Shown piece after piece: positions 7,026 through 14,745 of a DNA stretch of 32,676 nucleotides (positions are counted from its first letter, which is position 1; each line of letters starts with the position of its first letter). The notes beneath the pieces are model-generated. The model ran no database searches. It saw only the letters and a program-made list of their open reading frames with translations, and had not been told where the DNA came from. The stretch lies in IMG/VR virus record IMGVR_UViG_3300030331_003871, positions 1-32,676 of that record, one strand, 5' to 3'. This stretch comes from a virus. A program made the position numbers and the translations under genes.

Positions 7026-9457
7026 GAGAAGTTAGTATAAATATTGCATCTGTTGGATTTCCTAATCAATATGCATCAGATGCTGAAAAAGAAACAGAAG
7101 AATACGGACTTCAAATAGGACAAGCTATTCAATATGAATGGTTTCGAAAAGATTCAAATGGTTGCCGTTACTATACACAGTGGAGAGATTTTAATCGACT
7201 ACGCTTATATGCAAGAGGAGAACAGTCAATTGCTAAATATAAAAACGAATTAGCTGTTGATGGCGATCTTTCGTATTTAAACCTAGATTGGACTCCAGTT
7301 CCAATCTTGCCTAAATTTGTTGATATTGTGGTTAATGGGCTTTCTGAGCGTATATTCAAAGTAAAAGCATACGCTCAGGATGCTTTATCTCAAGCCAAAA
7401 GAAGCAAGTATCAAGATATGGTCGAGGGACAAATGGCGGCAAAACAGATACTGACTACTGTTAAAGAAAAAACTGGATATGATCCTTTTATAGTTGATCC
7501 GGATGAACTTCCGGCAACAGATGAGGAGCTTTCATTATACATGAATCTTAATTACAAGCCAGCGATAGAGATAGCTGAAGAAGAAGCTATTGACACTATG
7601 TTTGCTGAAAATCATTATGAAGATATAAGAAAACGTATTGACTATGATCAGATGGTTGTAGGTGTAGGTATGGCTAAACATGAGTTTCTTCCTGGCTCAG
7701 GGGTAAAATTATCTTACGTAGACCCTGCAAATGTTGTTTATAGTTACACAGAAGATCCTTTTTTCAAGGATTGTTTTTATTGGGGTGAAATTAAAACTGT
7801 AGGTATCACGGAGCTTATGAAAATAGATCCTACTTTAACTAACGATGATTTAGAAAAAATAGCTCAGTACAGTCAAAGTTGGTATGATTATTTTAATACA
7901 GCCCAATACTATGAAAACGATATTTTTTACAGAGATACTTGTACTTTGTTATACTTTAACTATAAGACAACTAAAAAAATAGTTTACAAAAAAAAGAAAC
8001 TTGAAGGCGGTGGAAGCAGAATGATTGAAAAGGACGATAGTTTTAATCCGCCTGATGAAATGGTCGAGGAAGGCAATTTCGAAAAAATAGAAAAAACTAT
8101 TGATGTTTGGTATGATGGTATTATGGTTATGGGTACAAACATTATACTCAAGTGGGAACTAGCTAAAAATATGGTCCGTCCCAAGTCCGCTACACAGCAC
8201 GCTTTACCTAATTACGTGGCTGTAGCACCTAGAATGTACAAAGGAAATATTGAATCCCTGGTAAGACGAATGATACCTTTTGCTGATTTAATTCAGATAA
8301 CACATTTAAAGTTACAACAAGTTATTGCTAGAACAGTTCCTGACGGTGTATATATTGACGCAGATGGTTTAAATGAAGTAGACTTAGGCACAGGAGCAGC
8401 GTATAATCCAGAAGATGCACTTCGTTTATATTTTCAAACTGGTAGTGTGGTAGGTAGAAGCTATACTCAAGAAGGTGATTTTAATCAAGCTAGAACACCA
8501 ATACAACAATTAACATCTAATTCAGGTGCATCTAAAACACAAATGCTGATAGCTAATTACAATCATTATTTAGATATGATAAGAGCTGTAACTGGTTTAA
8601 ATGAAGCTCGAGATGGTTCAACACCAAACCCTGAAGCTTTAGTTGGAGTACAGAAACTAGCTGCGCTTAATTCTAACACAGCAACTCGTCATATATTAGA
8701 TGGTGGATTATACATTTACAGGTCTCTAGCTGAAGCTCTAACTTATCGTATTGCAGATATATTAGAATATTCAGACTTCAAAGATGATTTTATAAACAAA
8801 ATAGGGAAGTATAATGTTAGTATACTACAAGAAATATCAGAGTTATATATATATGACTTTGGTGTATTTATTGAGCTTTCCCCAGATGAAGAGCAAAAAG
8901 CTATGCTAGAGCAAAACATTCAAATGGCTTTATCAAAACAAGATATTAATTTAGAGGATGCTATAGATATAAGGGAAATCAAAAATTTAAAATTAGCCAA
9001 TCAGTTATTAAAAGTAAAAAGAAAAGCGAAGCAAGAGCAAGATCAGCAAAATGAAATGCAAAAGCAAGCTATGACTGCTCAGCAACAGCTTAAGTCTCAA
9101 GAGATGGCTGCTCAATTGGCTATTCAAAAAATCAATATGGAAGCTGAAAGTAAGATGAAAGTCAAGCAAGCTGAAATAGCTTTTGAAATAGAAAAACAAA
9201 AAAGTGAAGCTCAACTTAAATCACAGCTTATGCGTCAAGAGTTCGCTTACAATCAACAACTGAGAAATGTTTCTGAAAATGCATTAGCTTTTAGAGAAGG
9301 AGCACGTGAAGAGGCTAAAAGTAAAAGAATAAGTCAGCAAAATTCTCAACAGTCACAGCTTATTAACCAAAGAAAAAACAATCTACCTCCAAAAAACTTT
9401 GAATCTAATGAAGATTCACTAGATGGTTTTGATCTCGCTGAGTTTGAACCACGCTAA
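7022..9457 (+). CDS. Portal protein
   Basis: This 811-residue protein lies directly after terL (ATGA overlap), as portals do. The N-terminal 600 residues are mixed alpha/beta, with the portal-like segments YEWFRKDSNGCRYYTQWRDF, VPILPKFVDIVVNGL and the later RRMIPFADLIQITHLKLQQ and NHYLDMIRAVTGLNEARDG stem/clip-type helices. The last 150 or so residues (from about 650) are a long Gln/Lys/Glu-rich coiled coil (QEQDQQNEMQKQAMTAQQQ), consistent with a barrel or internal extension. The length is in the range of large podovirus portals. It forms the ring through which DNA is packaged and ejected. Confidence 0.85.
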   Translation: MREVSINIASVGFPNQYASDAEKETEEYGLQIGQAIQYEWFRKDSNGCRYYTQWRDFNRLRLYARGEQSIAKYKNELAVDGDLSYLNLDWTPVPILPKFVDIVVNGLSERIFKVKAYAQDALSQAKRSKYQDMVEGQMAAKQILTTVKEKTGYDPFIVDPDELPATDEELSLYMNLNYKPAIEIAEEEAIDTMFAENHYEDIRKRIDYDQMVVGVGMAKHEFLPGSGVKLSYVDPANVVYSYTEDPFFKDCFYWGEIKTVGITELMKIDPTLTNDDLEKIAQYSQSWYDYFNTAQYYENDIFYRDTCTLLYFNYKTTKKIVYKKKKLEGGGSRMIEKDDSFNPPDEMVEEGNFEKIEKTIDVWYDGIMVMGTNIILKWELAKNMVRPKSATQHALPNYVAVAPRMYKGNIESLVRRMIPFADLIQITHLKLQQVIARTVPDGVYIDADGLNEVDLGTGAAYNPEDALRLYFQTGSVVGRSYTQEGDFNQARTPIQQLTSNSGASKTQMLIANYNHYLDMIRAVTGLNEARDGSTPNPEALVGVQKLAALNSNTATRHILDGGLYIYRSLAEALTYRIADILEYSDFKDDFINKIGKYNVSILQEISELYIYDFGVFIELSPDEEQKAMLEQNIQMALSKQDINLEDAIDIREIKNLKLANQLLKVKRKAKQEQDQQNEMQKQAMTAQQQLKSQEMAAQLAIQKINMEAESKMKVKQAEIAFEIEKQKSEAQLKSQLMRQEFAYNQQLRNVSENALAFREGAREEAKSKRISQQNSQQSQLINQRKNNLPPKNFESNEDSLDGFDLAEFEPR

Positions 9458-9477
9458 AAACGTATATTTTTTTTATT

Positions 9478-9505
9478 TAACTTTGTATAAATTTAATCTA
9501 ATCAA
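9478..9505 (+). promoter_or_regulatory. TAnnTTTG promoter-like element and leader before the scaffold gene
   Basis: TAACTTTG at 9478-9485 is a perfect match to the Bacteroidota -7 consensus. It is followed by a 20-base leader (TATAAATTTAAT...ATCAA) that matches the leader before 3272 at all but one base. There is no Shine-Dalgarno sequence. The location between portal and scaffold/capsid genes would allow separate high-level capsid expression. No clear -33 TTG at normal spacing was found. Confidence 0.5.
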
Positions 9506-10693
9506 ATGGAAATTAAAGTAAGAGAGCTCACAGAGGTCAAAGAAAAGTCGAAACAAGAAGTTGAACAAGAACTTTTAGACAAACATGAGCAACAACATAA
9601 GAACGAAAACCTTGATAATAAGCCAGAAGTATCTGGTAAACAAGAGGAAATAAAGTTTGAAGAAAATAATGTAGCTGAAGCTACAGAAGAAAAAAATACG
9701 GTTGAAGAGAATGCACCTGTAGACAATAAAATAGAGGAGCAAACAACCGAAGAAGTACAAAGCTCTTCTGAAATATCAGAAGAAGATGTTCTTTCATATA
9801 TTGGAAATAGATGGGGACAAGAGGTTAACTCTTTGGAGGAGCTCAAAGCTAAACGTGAAGAGCAAGAGCCTTTAGCCGAGGATGTAGCAGCTTACCTCAA
9901 ATATAAAAAAGAAACAGGGCGCTCTATGAGTGATTATCTTAAATTACAAAAGGATTATTCTGATGTGAGCCCTGACAATTTGCTTAGAGAATATCTAACA
10001 ATAACTGAAGAGGGTTTAGATCCCGAAGACATAAGCGACCTGATGGAAGAGTATGTATATGACGAAGATTCTGACGAACCTGCAGTTATTAAAAAGATTA
10101 AACTAGCAAAGAAAAAAATGGTTGCTAAAGCCAAAAAGTTTTTCTATCAAGAGCAACAAAAATACAAACTACCTCTTGAGTCAAGGGAAAGTTCAGGCGC
10201 AAATGATAAAGACTATCAAGCTTATAAGCAATACATTAATGAGGCTAAATCTAGAGAAGAAGAAAATTCTAGAAAGTCGGAGTGGTTTAGATCACAAAGC
10301 GACAAACTATTTTCTCCTGAGTTTAAAGGTTTTAAATTCACCATAGGCGAAAATAATTTTACTTATTCTCCAGGTACGGCAGCAGAACTAAGAAAATCTC
10401 AAGAGACTCCAATTAATTTTATTAGTAAATATTTGGATGAAAGAGGAATGCTTAAAGATGCTGAGGGGTATCACAGATCTCTAGCCATAGCCATGAATCC
10501 TGAAAAATTTGCTACGTTCTTTTATGAGCAAGGCAAATCTTTTGCGACAGAGGATGTAATGCGTAAAACAAAAAATGTCGAAATGACTGAACGTAGTGCA
10601 CCCGAAGTATCAACAAAAGGAGGGCTTCAGGTTAAATCAGTATCACAGCCTTCAAGCCGTGGTCTGAGAATTAAGAGTATTAAAAAAATGTAA
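9506..10693 (+). CDS. Putative head scaffolding protein
   Basis: This 395-residue protein lies between portal and major capsid protein. The first roughly 110 residues are extremely Glu/Lys-rich and low-complexity (KEKSKQEVEQELLDKHEQQH), followed by more helical acidic segments (EDVAAYLKYKKETG, DPEDISDLMEEYVYDED). The C-terminus is basic and ends GLRIKSIKKM, a typical place for scaffold-capsid contact. Composition, length and position match phage scaffolding proteins that guide procapsid assembly and then leave. No protease motif is visible, so an autoprotease fusion is unlikely. Confidence 0.7.
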   Translation: MEIKVRELTEVKEKSKQEVEQELLDKHEQQHKNENLDNKPEVSGKQEEIKFEENNVAEATEEKNTVEENAPVDNKIEEQTTEEVQSSSEISEEDVLSYIGNRWGQEVNSLEELKAKREEQEPLAEDVAAYLKYKKETGRSMSDYLKLQKDYSDVSPDNLLREYLTITEEGLDPEDISDLMEEYVYDEDSDEPAVIKKIKLAKKKMVAKAKKFFYQEQQKYKLPLESRESSGANDKDYQAYKQYINEAKSREEENSRKSEWFRSQSDKLFSPEFKGFKFTIGENNFTYSPGTAAELRKSQETPINFISKYLDERGMLKDAEGYHRSLAIAMNPEKFATFFYEQGKSFATEDVMRKTKNVEMTERSAPEVSTKGGLQVKSVSQPSSRGLRIKSIKKM

Positions 10694-10712
10694 AATTTAA
10701 AAATTAAAAATT

Positions 10713-12167
10713 ATGCCTGGACAAGTAAAAACGATTCCAACATTTGCGTTGACACCGAGTTCTGAGAGAACTCCGACAACGGAAAACTACATAACTAATT
10801 TTGACTTTTTGAATCAGTATCTACCTGATACTTATGAAAAAGAGTTTGAGCGTTATGGTAATAGAACAATTTCTTCCTTCCTACGTATGGTAGGAGCGGA
10901 AATGCCAACCAATTCTGACCTTATCAAATGGGCAGAGCAAGGTAGGTTACATACTAAATACACACAAGTAGGTTCAACAGGATCTGCAACAGATGATCAA
11001 GTACAATTTCAAGTCAATGATACGCTTGACCCCACATCTGCAGAACAAGTTATCAGAGTAGGACAAACAGTAATGATTGTTCAAAATGACGGATCTGGTT
11101 CTAACAAAGCAGTTGTAAGTGCTGTTGACAATTCTACAGCACCTGGTAAATTCACAGCTGATTTTTATGAGGCTGGTGGATTAGTAACTGCAGGAACTGG
11201 AGCTGGTAACGCTGATGTTACTGTATTTATTTACGGATCAGAATTTAGAAAAGGAACAGCTGGAATGGTTGGTTCTCTTGAAGCTAATGACTTTATTTTT
11301 GAAAACAAGCCTATTATCATCAAAGATACGTACAATGTATCTGGATCAGATATGGCTCAAATCGGATGGGTAGAAATTACTACTGAAGATGGAGCAACAG
11401 GGTACCTATGGTATCTAAAATCTGAGCATGAAACAAGACTTAGATTCGATGACTATTTAGAAACAGCAATGATTGAAGCTGTACCTGCTGAACAAAATTC
11501 AGGAGCAGCAGCAATTCTAGGTAGCTCAGGTGCAGCAGCAAATCCTGGTGCTGGGTCAGATGGTATATTCTATAGTGTCTCTACTAGAGGTAATATATGG
11601 GATGGTGGTAATCCAACTACATTAGCAGATTTCGATAATGTTATTAGTAGATTAGATAAGCAAGGAGCAATTGATGAAAACGTAATATTCGTTGACAGAC
11701 AATTTTCTTTTGATATTGACGATATGCTAGCAGCACAAAACTCTTATGGTACGGGTGGTACTTCCTACGGATTGTTTGACAATGACGAGGAAATGGCGCT
11801 GAATTTAGGTTTCACTGGATTTAGAAGAGGTTATGACTTTTACAAATCAGATTGGAAATATCTAAATGATCCCACAATGAGAGGTGGTTTACCAACTGGT
11901 GCTGGATCTGGACGTATAAACGGTCTATTAGTGCCTGCGGGCTCTACTAGTGTTTACGATCAAATACTTGGTAAAAACGCTAAAAGACCTTTCTTACATG
12001 TTAGATACAGAGCTTCAGAAACTGAAGACAGACGTTATAAAACTTGGATTACTGGTTCAGCTGGTGGTGCAAGAACAACAGACGTAGATAACATGCAAGT
12101 AAACTTCTTGTCTGAAAGAGCTGTTTGTACTATGGGTGCAAATAACTTTTTCTTATTTCAAGAATAG
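10713..12167 (+). CDS. Major capsid protein (probable HK97 fold)
   Basis: This 484-residue protein starts at an ATG after a purely A/T leader with several AAATT repeats. Such leaders are typical of strongly translated Bacteroidota genes, which do not use Shine-Dalgarno pairing. Features are the N-terminal helix region (TYEKEFERYGNRTISSFLRMVGAEM), an inserted beta-rich region (about 85-175, Gly/Val/Thr-rich), and a C-terminal region with NGLLVPAGSTSVYD and the strand ERAVCTMGANNFFLFQE. The position after a scaffold gene and before a terminator and connector genes fits the main shell protein. The HK97 fold is inferred, since no short diagnostic motif exists. Confidence 0.78.
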   Translation: MPGQVKTIPTFALTPSSERTPTTENYITNFDFLNQYLPDTYEKEFERYGNRTISSFLRMVGAEMPTNSDLIKWAEQGRLHTKYTQVGSTGSATDDQVQFQVNDTLDPTSAEQVIRVGQTVMIVQNDGSGSNKAVVSAVDNSTAPGKFTADFYEAGGLVTAGTGAGNADVTVFIYGSEFRKGTAGMVGSLEANDFIFENKPIIIKDTYNVSGSDMAQIGWVEITTEDGATGYLWYLKSEHETRLRFDDYLETAMIEAVPAEQNSGAAAILGSSGAAANPGAGSDGIFYSVSTRGNIWDGGNPTTLADFDNVISRLDKQGAIDENVIFVDRQFSFDIDDMLAAQNSYGTGGTSYGLFDNDEEMALNLGFTGFRRGYDFYKSDWKYLNDPTMRGGLPTGAGSGRINGLLVPAGSTSVYDQILGKNAKRPFLHVRYRASETEDRRYKTWITGSAGGARTTDVDNMQVNFLSERAVCTMGANNFFLFQE

Positions 12168-12184
12168 TTAATAATTCTGTTTTG

Positions 12185-12208
12185 GGGGGTAGCAATACCC
12201 CCTTTTTT
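12185..12208 (+). terminator. Rho-independent terminator after the capsid gene
   Basis: GGGGGTA (12185-12191) pairs perfectly with TACCCCC (12196-12202), closing a GCAA (GNRA-type) tetraloop. It is followed by six T residues. The hairpin is 17 bases after the capsid gene stop, so it would end or attenuate transcripts after the most abundant protein or protect their 3' ends. Confidence 0.85.
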
Positions 12209-12209
12209 A

Positions 12210-12231
12210 AAATCTAATTAAATTTAATCTA
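12210..12231 (+). promoter_or_regulatory. A/T leader shared with other start sites
   Basis: Between the terminator and ATG 12232 the sequence contains AAATTTAATCTA immediately before the start. This is the same motif found before 9506, and closely related ones precede 3272 and 22666. No TAnnTTTG is present here, so I read it as a translation-initiation leader rather than a promoter. Confidence 0.35.
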
Positions 12232-12984
12232 ATGAAAACAAAACCAAAATACGTTACTAAAACGTACAAACTAACTAGAGAAAATCCTGGGCTATCACTT
12301 ATATTAGCCTCAAGACACACACAAAGGTACCCTTTACTATATTTTGACGAAAAGACAGGAACTAATCGGTCTTTAAGATATGCAAGAAATCAAAATTCTC
12401 CATTCATGGAAGAGCAAGATGGTAATGCAATTTTAGAACCCATAGTTTTTGAAAACGGTTTTCTGACAGTAAAAAAAGAAAATCAAGTTCTGCAAAAGTT
12501 TCTAGAATTACATCCTGGTAATGGAAGAACATTTGTTGAAATAGACAAAAAGAAGGATGCTCAAGATAAAATTAATATCTTAAATGAAGAGGTTGATGCG
12601 CTTATTGAAGCAAGACAATTGTCAATAGATCAAGTTGTAAACATGTCACGTGTGCTTTTTAACAAAAATGTAAGCACCATGACAACGGCAGAGCTAAAAA
12701 GAGATTTGCTTGTTTTTGCAAAAAACAATCCAAAAGACTTTTTACTAATATTAAAAGACCCAATGTTACAACTAAATGCGACCGTACAAGGTTTTTTTGA
12801 CAACGGTTTTTTAAACTTAAGAAATAATGACAAAGAGATATGGTTTAATACACCGTCCAATAAAAAGAAAATGACTAACATTCCTTTTGGTGAGGATCCT
12901 TTGCATATGGCTGTATCATTTTTTCAATCTGACGAAGGTGTTGACCTTTTAAAGCATCTAAAAAAATTATCAGAAAATTTGTAA
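12232..12984 (+). CDS. Capsid-proximal protein of unknown function
   Basis: A 250-residue soluble protein flanked by two terminators, hence effectively a one-gene unit after the capsid gene. N-terminal half: ILASRHTQRYPLLYFDEKTG, RYARNQNSPFMEEQDGNAI, then a beta-rich segment ending TFVEIDKKKD. Middle: a helical region LNEEVDALIEARQL and MTTAELKRDLLVFAKNNP. C-terminus: KKKMTNIPFGEDPLHMAVSFFQSDEGVDLL. It resembles a protein recurrently found after the capsid gene in marine Bacteroidota phages (recalled, not searched). A head-decoration, completion or assembly role is plausible, but no function is visible. Confidence 0.6.
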   Translation: MKTKPKYVTKTYKLTRENPGLSLILASRHTQRYPLLYFDEKTGTNRSLRYARNQNSPFMEEQDGNAILEPIVFENGFLTVKKENQVLQKFLELHPGNGRTFVEIDKKKDAQDKINILNEEVDALIEARQLSIDQVVNMSRVLFNKNVSTMTTAELKRDLLVFAKNNPKDFLLILKDPMLQLNATVQGFFDNGFLNLRNNDKEIWFNTPSNKKKMTNIPFGEDPLHMAVSFFQSDEGVDLLKHLKKLSENL

Positions 12985-13033
12985 CTTAGTATCTCATAAC
13001 ATACTTTTTTCATTTATTTCAAAAGGTTTGATA

Positions 13034-13064
13034 GGCACCCTTTTTTAGGGTGTCTTTTTTTTTT
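13034..13064 (+). terminator. Rho-independent terminator before the connector operon
   Basis: GGCACCC (13034-13040) pairs with GGGTGTC (13048-13054) with one G-T pair, around a seven-base loop (TTTTTTA). A run of ten T residues follows (13055-13064). It lies about 50 bases after the stop of the preceding gene and directly abuts the promoter-like element at 13068. Confidence 0.85.
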
Positions 13065-13067
13065 ACT

Positions 13068-13075
13068 TATCTTTG
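13068..13075 (+). promoter_or_regulatory. TAnnTTTG promoter-like element before the connector genes
   Basis: TATCTTTG matches the Bacteroidota -7 consensus exactly. It lies three bases after the T-tract of the terminator and 14 bases before ATG 13090. The terminator-promoter pair marks a transcription unit boundary. Confidence 0.55.
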
Positions 13076-13089
13076 ATAAAACATTTGTA

Positions 13090-13821
13090 ATGATAAATTC
13101 AGTCAGAAATACTGTACTTGCTATATTAAACAAAAACAATTACGGTTATATATCTCCATCAGACTTTAATTTATTTGCAAAACAAGCGCAGTTAGATATA
13201 TTTGATGATTATTTTTATCAATACAATCAACTTATAAATCAAGAAAACGCTAGGCTTGTTGGCACTGGATACGCAGATATAAGAAAAGGTTATGAAGAGG
13301 TTATTGATTTATTTTCCGAAACAAAGACTCTTACACAGAGTAGTTTAAACCAATACTTTTTACCTTCATTAAGCACTACTGGAGATGATTATTATTTAAT
13401 AAATAAAGTTTTGTGCTTTAGTGGTGGAGTTTTTCAAGGAGAAGCTGAAAAGGTATCTAATAGTCAAATAACTTTATTAACTAATTCGCATTTAACAAGT
13501 CCTTCGTTAGGGTTTCCAGCATATAGTTTGCAAGCAAATATTATGACGGTATTTCCTGCACAGTTTAATGGAGCAAACGATATACAAGCACAGTATATTA
13601 GATACCCAAAAGCACCGAATTGGACATATATTAATGTAAGTGATGGTTCACCGGCTTTTAATCAAAGTGCGGCAGACTTTCAAGATTTTGAATTATCTCC
13701 AGATGACGAGACTTCTCTTGTATTTAAGATACTGCAGTATGCAGGAATGTCTATACGAGAAATACAAGCGGCACAATTTGGAGCAGAACAAGAACAAATA
13801 GAAGAACAAACTGAAAACTAA
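13090..13821 (+). CDS. Putative head-to-tail connector/adaptor protein
   Basis: This 243-residue protein begins with an adaptor-like helical start (NSVRNTVLAILNKNNYGYISPSDFNLFAKQAQLDIFDDYFYQYNQ) and continues with beta segments. Its C-terminus is a Gln/Glu-rich tail (QFGAEQEQIEEQTEN). It is the first gene of a unit that continues with a second connector-type protein and the stabilization protein, the usual order of podovirus neck genes. A role in bridging portal and tail is inferred from order and composition. Its stop overlaps the next start by one base. Confidence 0.55.
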   Translation: MINSVRNTVLAILNKNNYGYISPSDFNLFAKQAQLDIFDDYFYQYNQLINQENARLVGTGYADIRKGYEEVIDLFSETKTLTQSSLNQYFLPSLSTTGDDYYLINKVLCFSGGVFQGEAEKVSNSQITLLTNSHLTSPSLGFPAYSLQANIMTVFPAQFNGANDIQAQYIRYPKAPNWTYINVSDGSPAFNQSAADFQDFELSPDDETSLVFKILQYAGMSIREIQAAQFGAEQEQIEEQTEN

Positions 13822-14744
13822 TGGCATACTTATCACAATATGAATATTACGCAAATGCTGGTGGCACGCCAAGTAATGAGAACTGGGGTTCATACCAGTA
13901 TATTTCTTTAAAAGATATTGTTACAAATTTTTTGCTAATGTATAATGGAAATCATGCGTTAGTAAATAATGTTAACAGATTTAAGATTTTATTTCATGCT
14001 AAGAGATCTATACAAGAGCTAAACTACGATGCATTCAAAGAAATAAAAGCATTAGAATTAAAAGTATTTGATGATTTAATATTTACACTCCCATCAGATT
14101 ATGTCAATTGGGTAAGAATATCTTTGTATAAAGATGGGTACCTTAGACCACTTACAGAAAACATACAAGTAAATTCTGCACAAGCTTATTTACAAAGTTC
14201 TACCGGCACATTAAGTTTTAATGCAGACGGTTCAGTCGTTACAGCTCAGTCGAAATTAGACGAACAACGTATATCTGGACAGCAAGAGAGTATATATTTA
14301 AATCAAAATAACGATAATAGAACTATTAACGATCCTAGCGCTTTAGATCCCTACGATTTAAAAGATTACAATATAGGAGCTAGATATGGTTTAAATACAG
14401 AAACTGCTAATTTTAATCCTACCTTTCGTATAGATAAAAAAGCTGGTGTTATAAACTTTGATTCAACAATGGCTGGCGAGCAATGTGTATTAGAGTATAT
14501 CAGCGATGGTATGGAGGAAGGAAACGATGCAAAGGTAAGTGTAAATAAATTATTCGAACAATACATTTACGCTGCCATTAAATATGAATTGTTAAATAAC
14601 AAATTTGGGGTTCAAGAATATATAGTTAATAGAGCAAGAAAAGATAAATCAGCATTATTAAGAAACGCAAAAATTAGAATGAGTAATATTCACCCTGGTA
14701 GACTATTAATGAATATCCGTGGTGAAAACAAGTGGATAAAATAG
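13821..14744 (+). CDS. Putative neck/tail tubular-type structural protein
   Basis: This 307-residue protein has an aromatic N-terminus (MAYLSQYEYYANAG), a helix (FKILFHAKRSIQELNYDAFKEIKALEL) and a strand segment (VFDDLIFTLPSDYVNWVRISLYKDG). The C-terminal basic helical segment includes LFEQYIYAAIKYELLNN and ARKDKSALLRNAKIRM. The RSIQELNYDAFKE...LP.DYV.W.R arrangement is common in neck/tail tubular proteins of marine podoviruses, by recollection. The neighbours (adaptor before, stabilization protein one base after its stop) agree. The exact ring it forms cannot be assigned. Confidence 0.55.
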   Translation: MAYLSQYEYYANAGGTPSNENWGSYQYISLKDIVTNFLLMYNGNHALVNNVNRFKILFHAKRSIQELNYDAFKEIKALELKVFDDLIFTLPSDYVNWVRISLYKDGYLRPLTENIQVNSAQAYLQSSTGTLSFNADGSVVTAQSKLDEQRISGQQESIYLNQNNDNRTINDPSALDPYDLKDYNIGARYGLNTETANFNPTFRIDKKAGVINFDSTMAGEQCVLEYISDGMEEGNDAKVSVNKLFEQYIYAAIKYELLNNKFGVQEYIVNRARKDKSALLRNAKIRMSNIHPGRLLMNIRGENKWIK

Positions 14745-14745
14745 T

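Noticed and set aside
9575-9760. Hydrophobic-looking antisense frame opposite the scaffold gene
   Set aside because: The Phe/Leu-rich translation is simply the complement of the Glu/Lys-rich scaffold codons.
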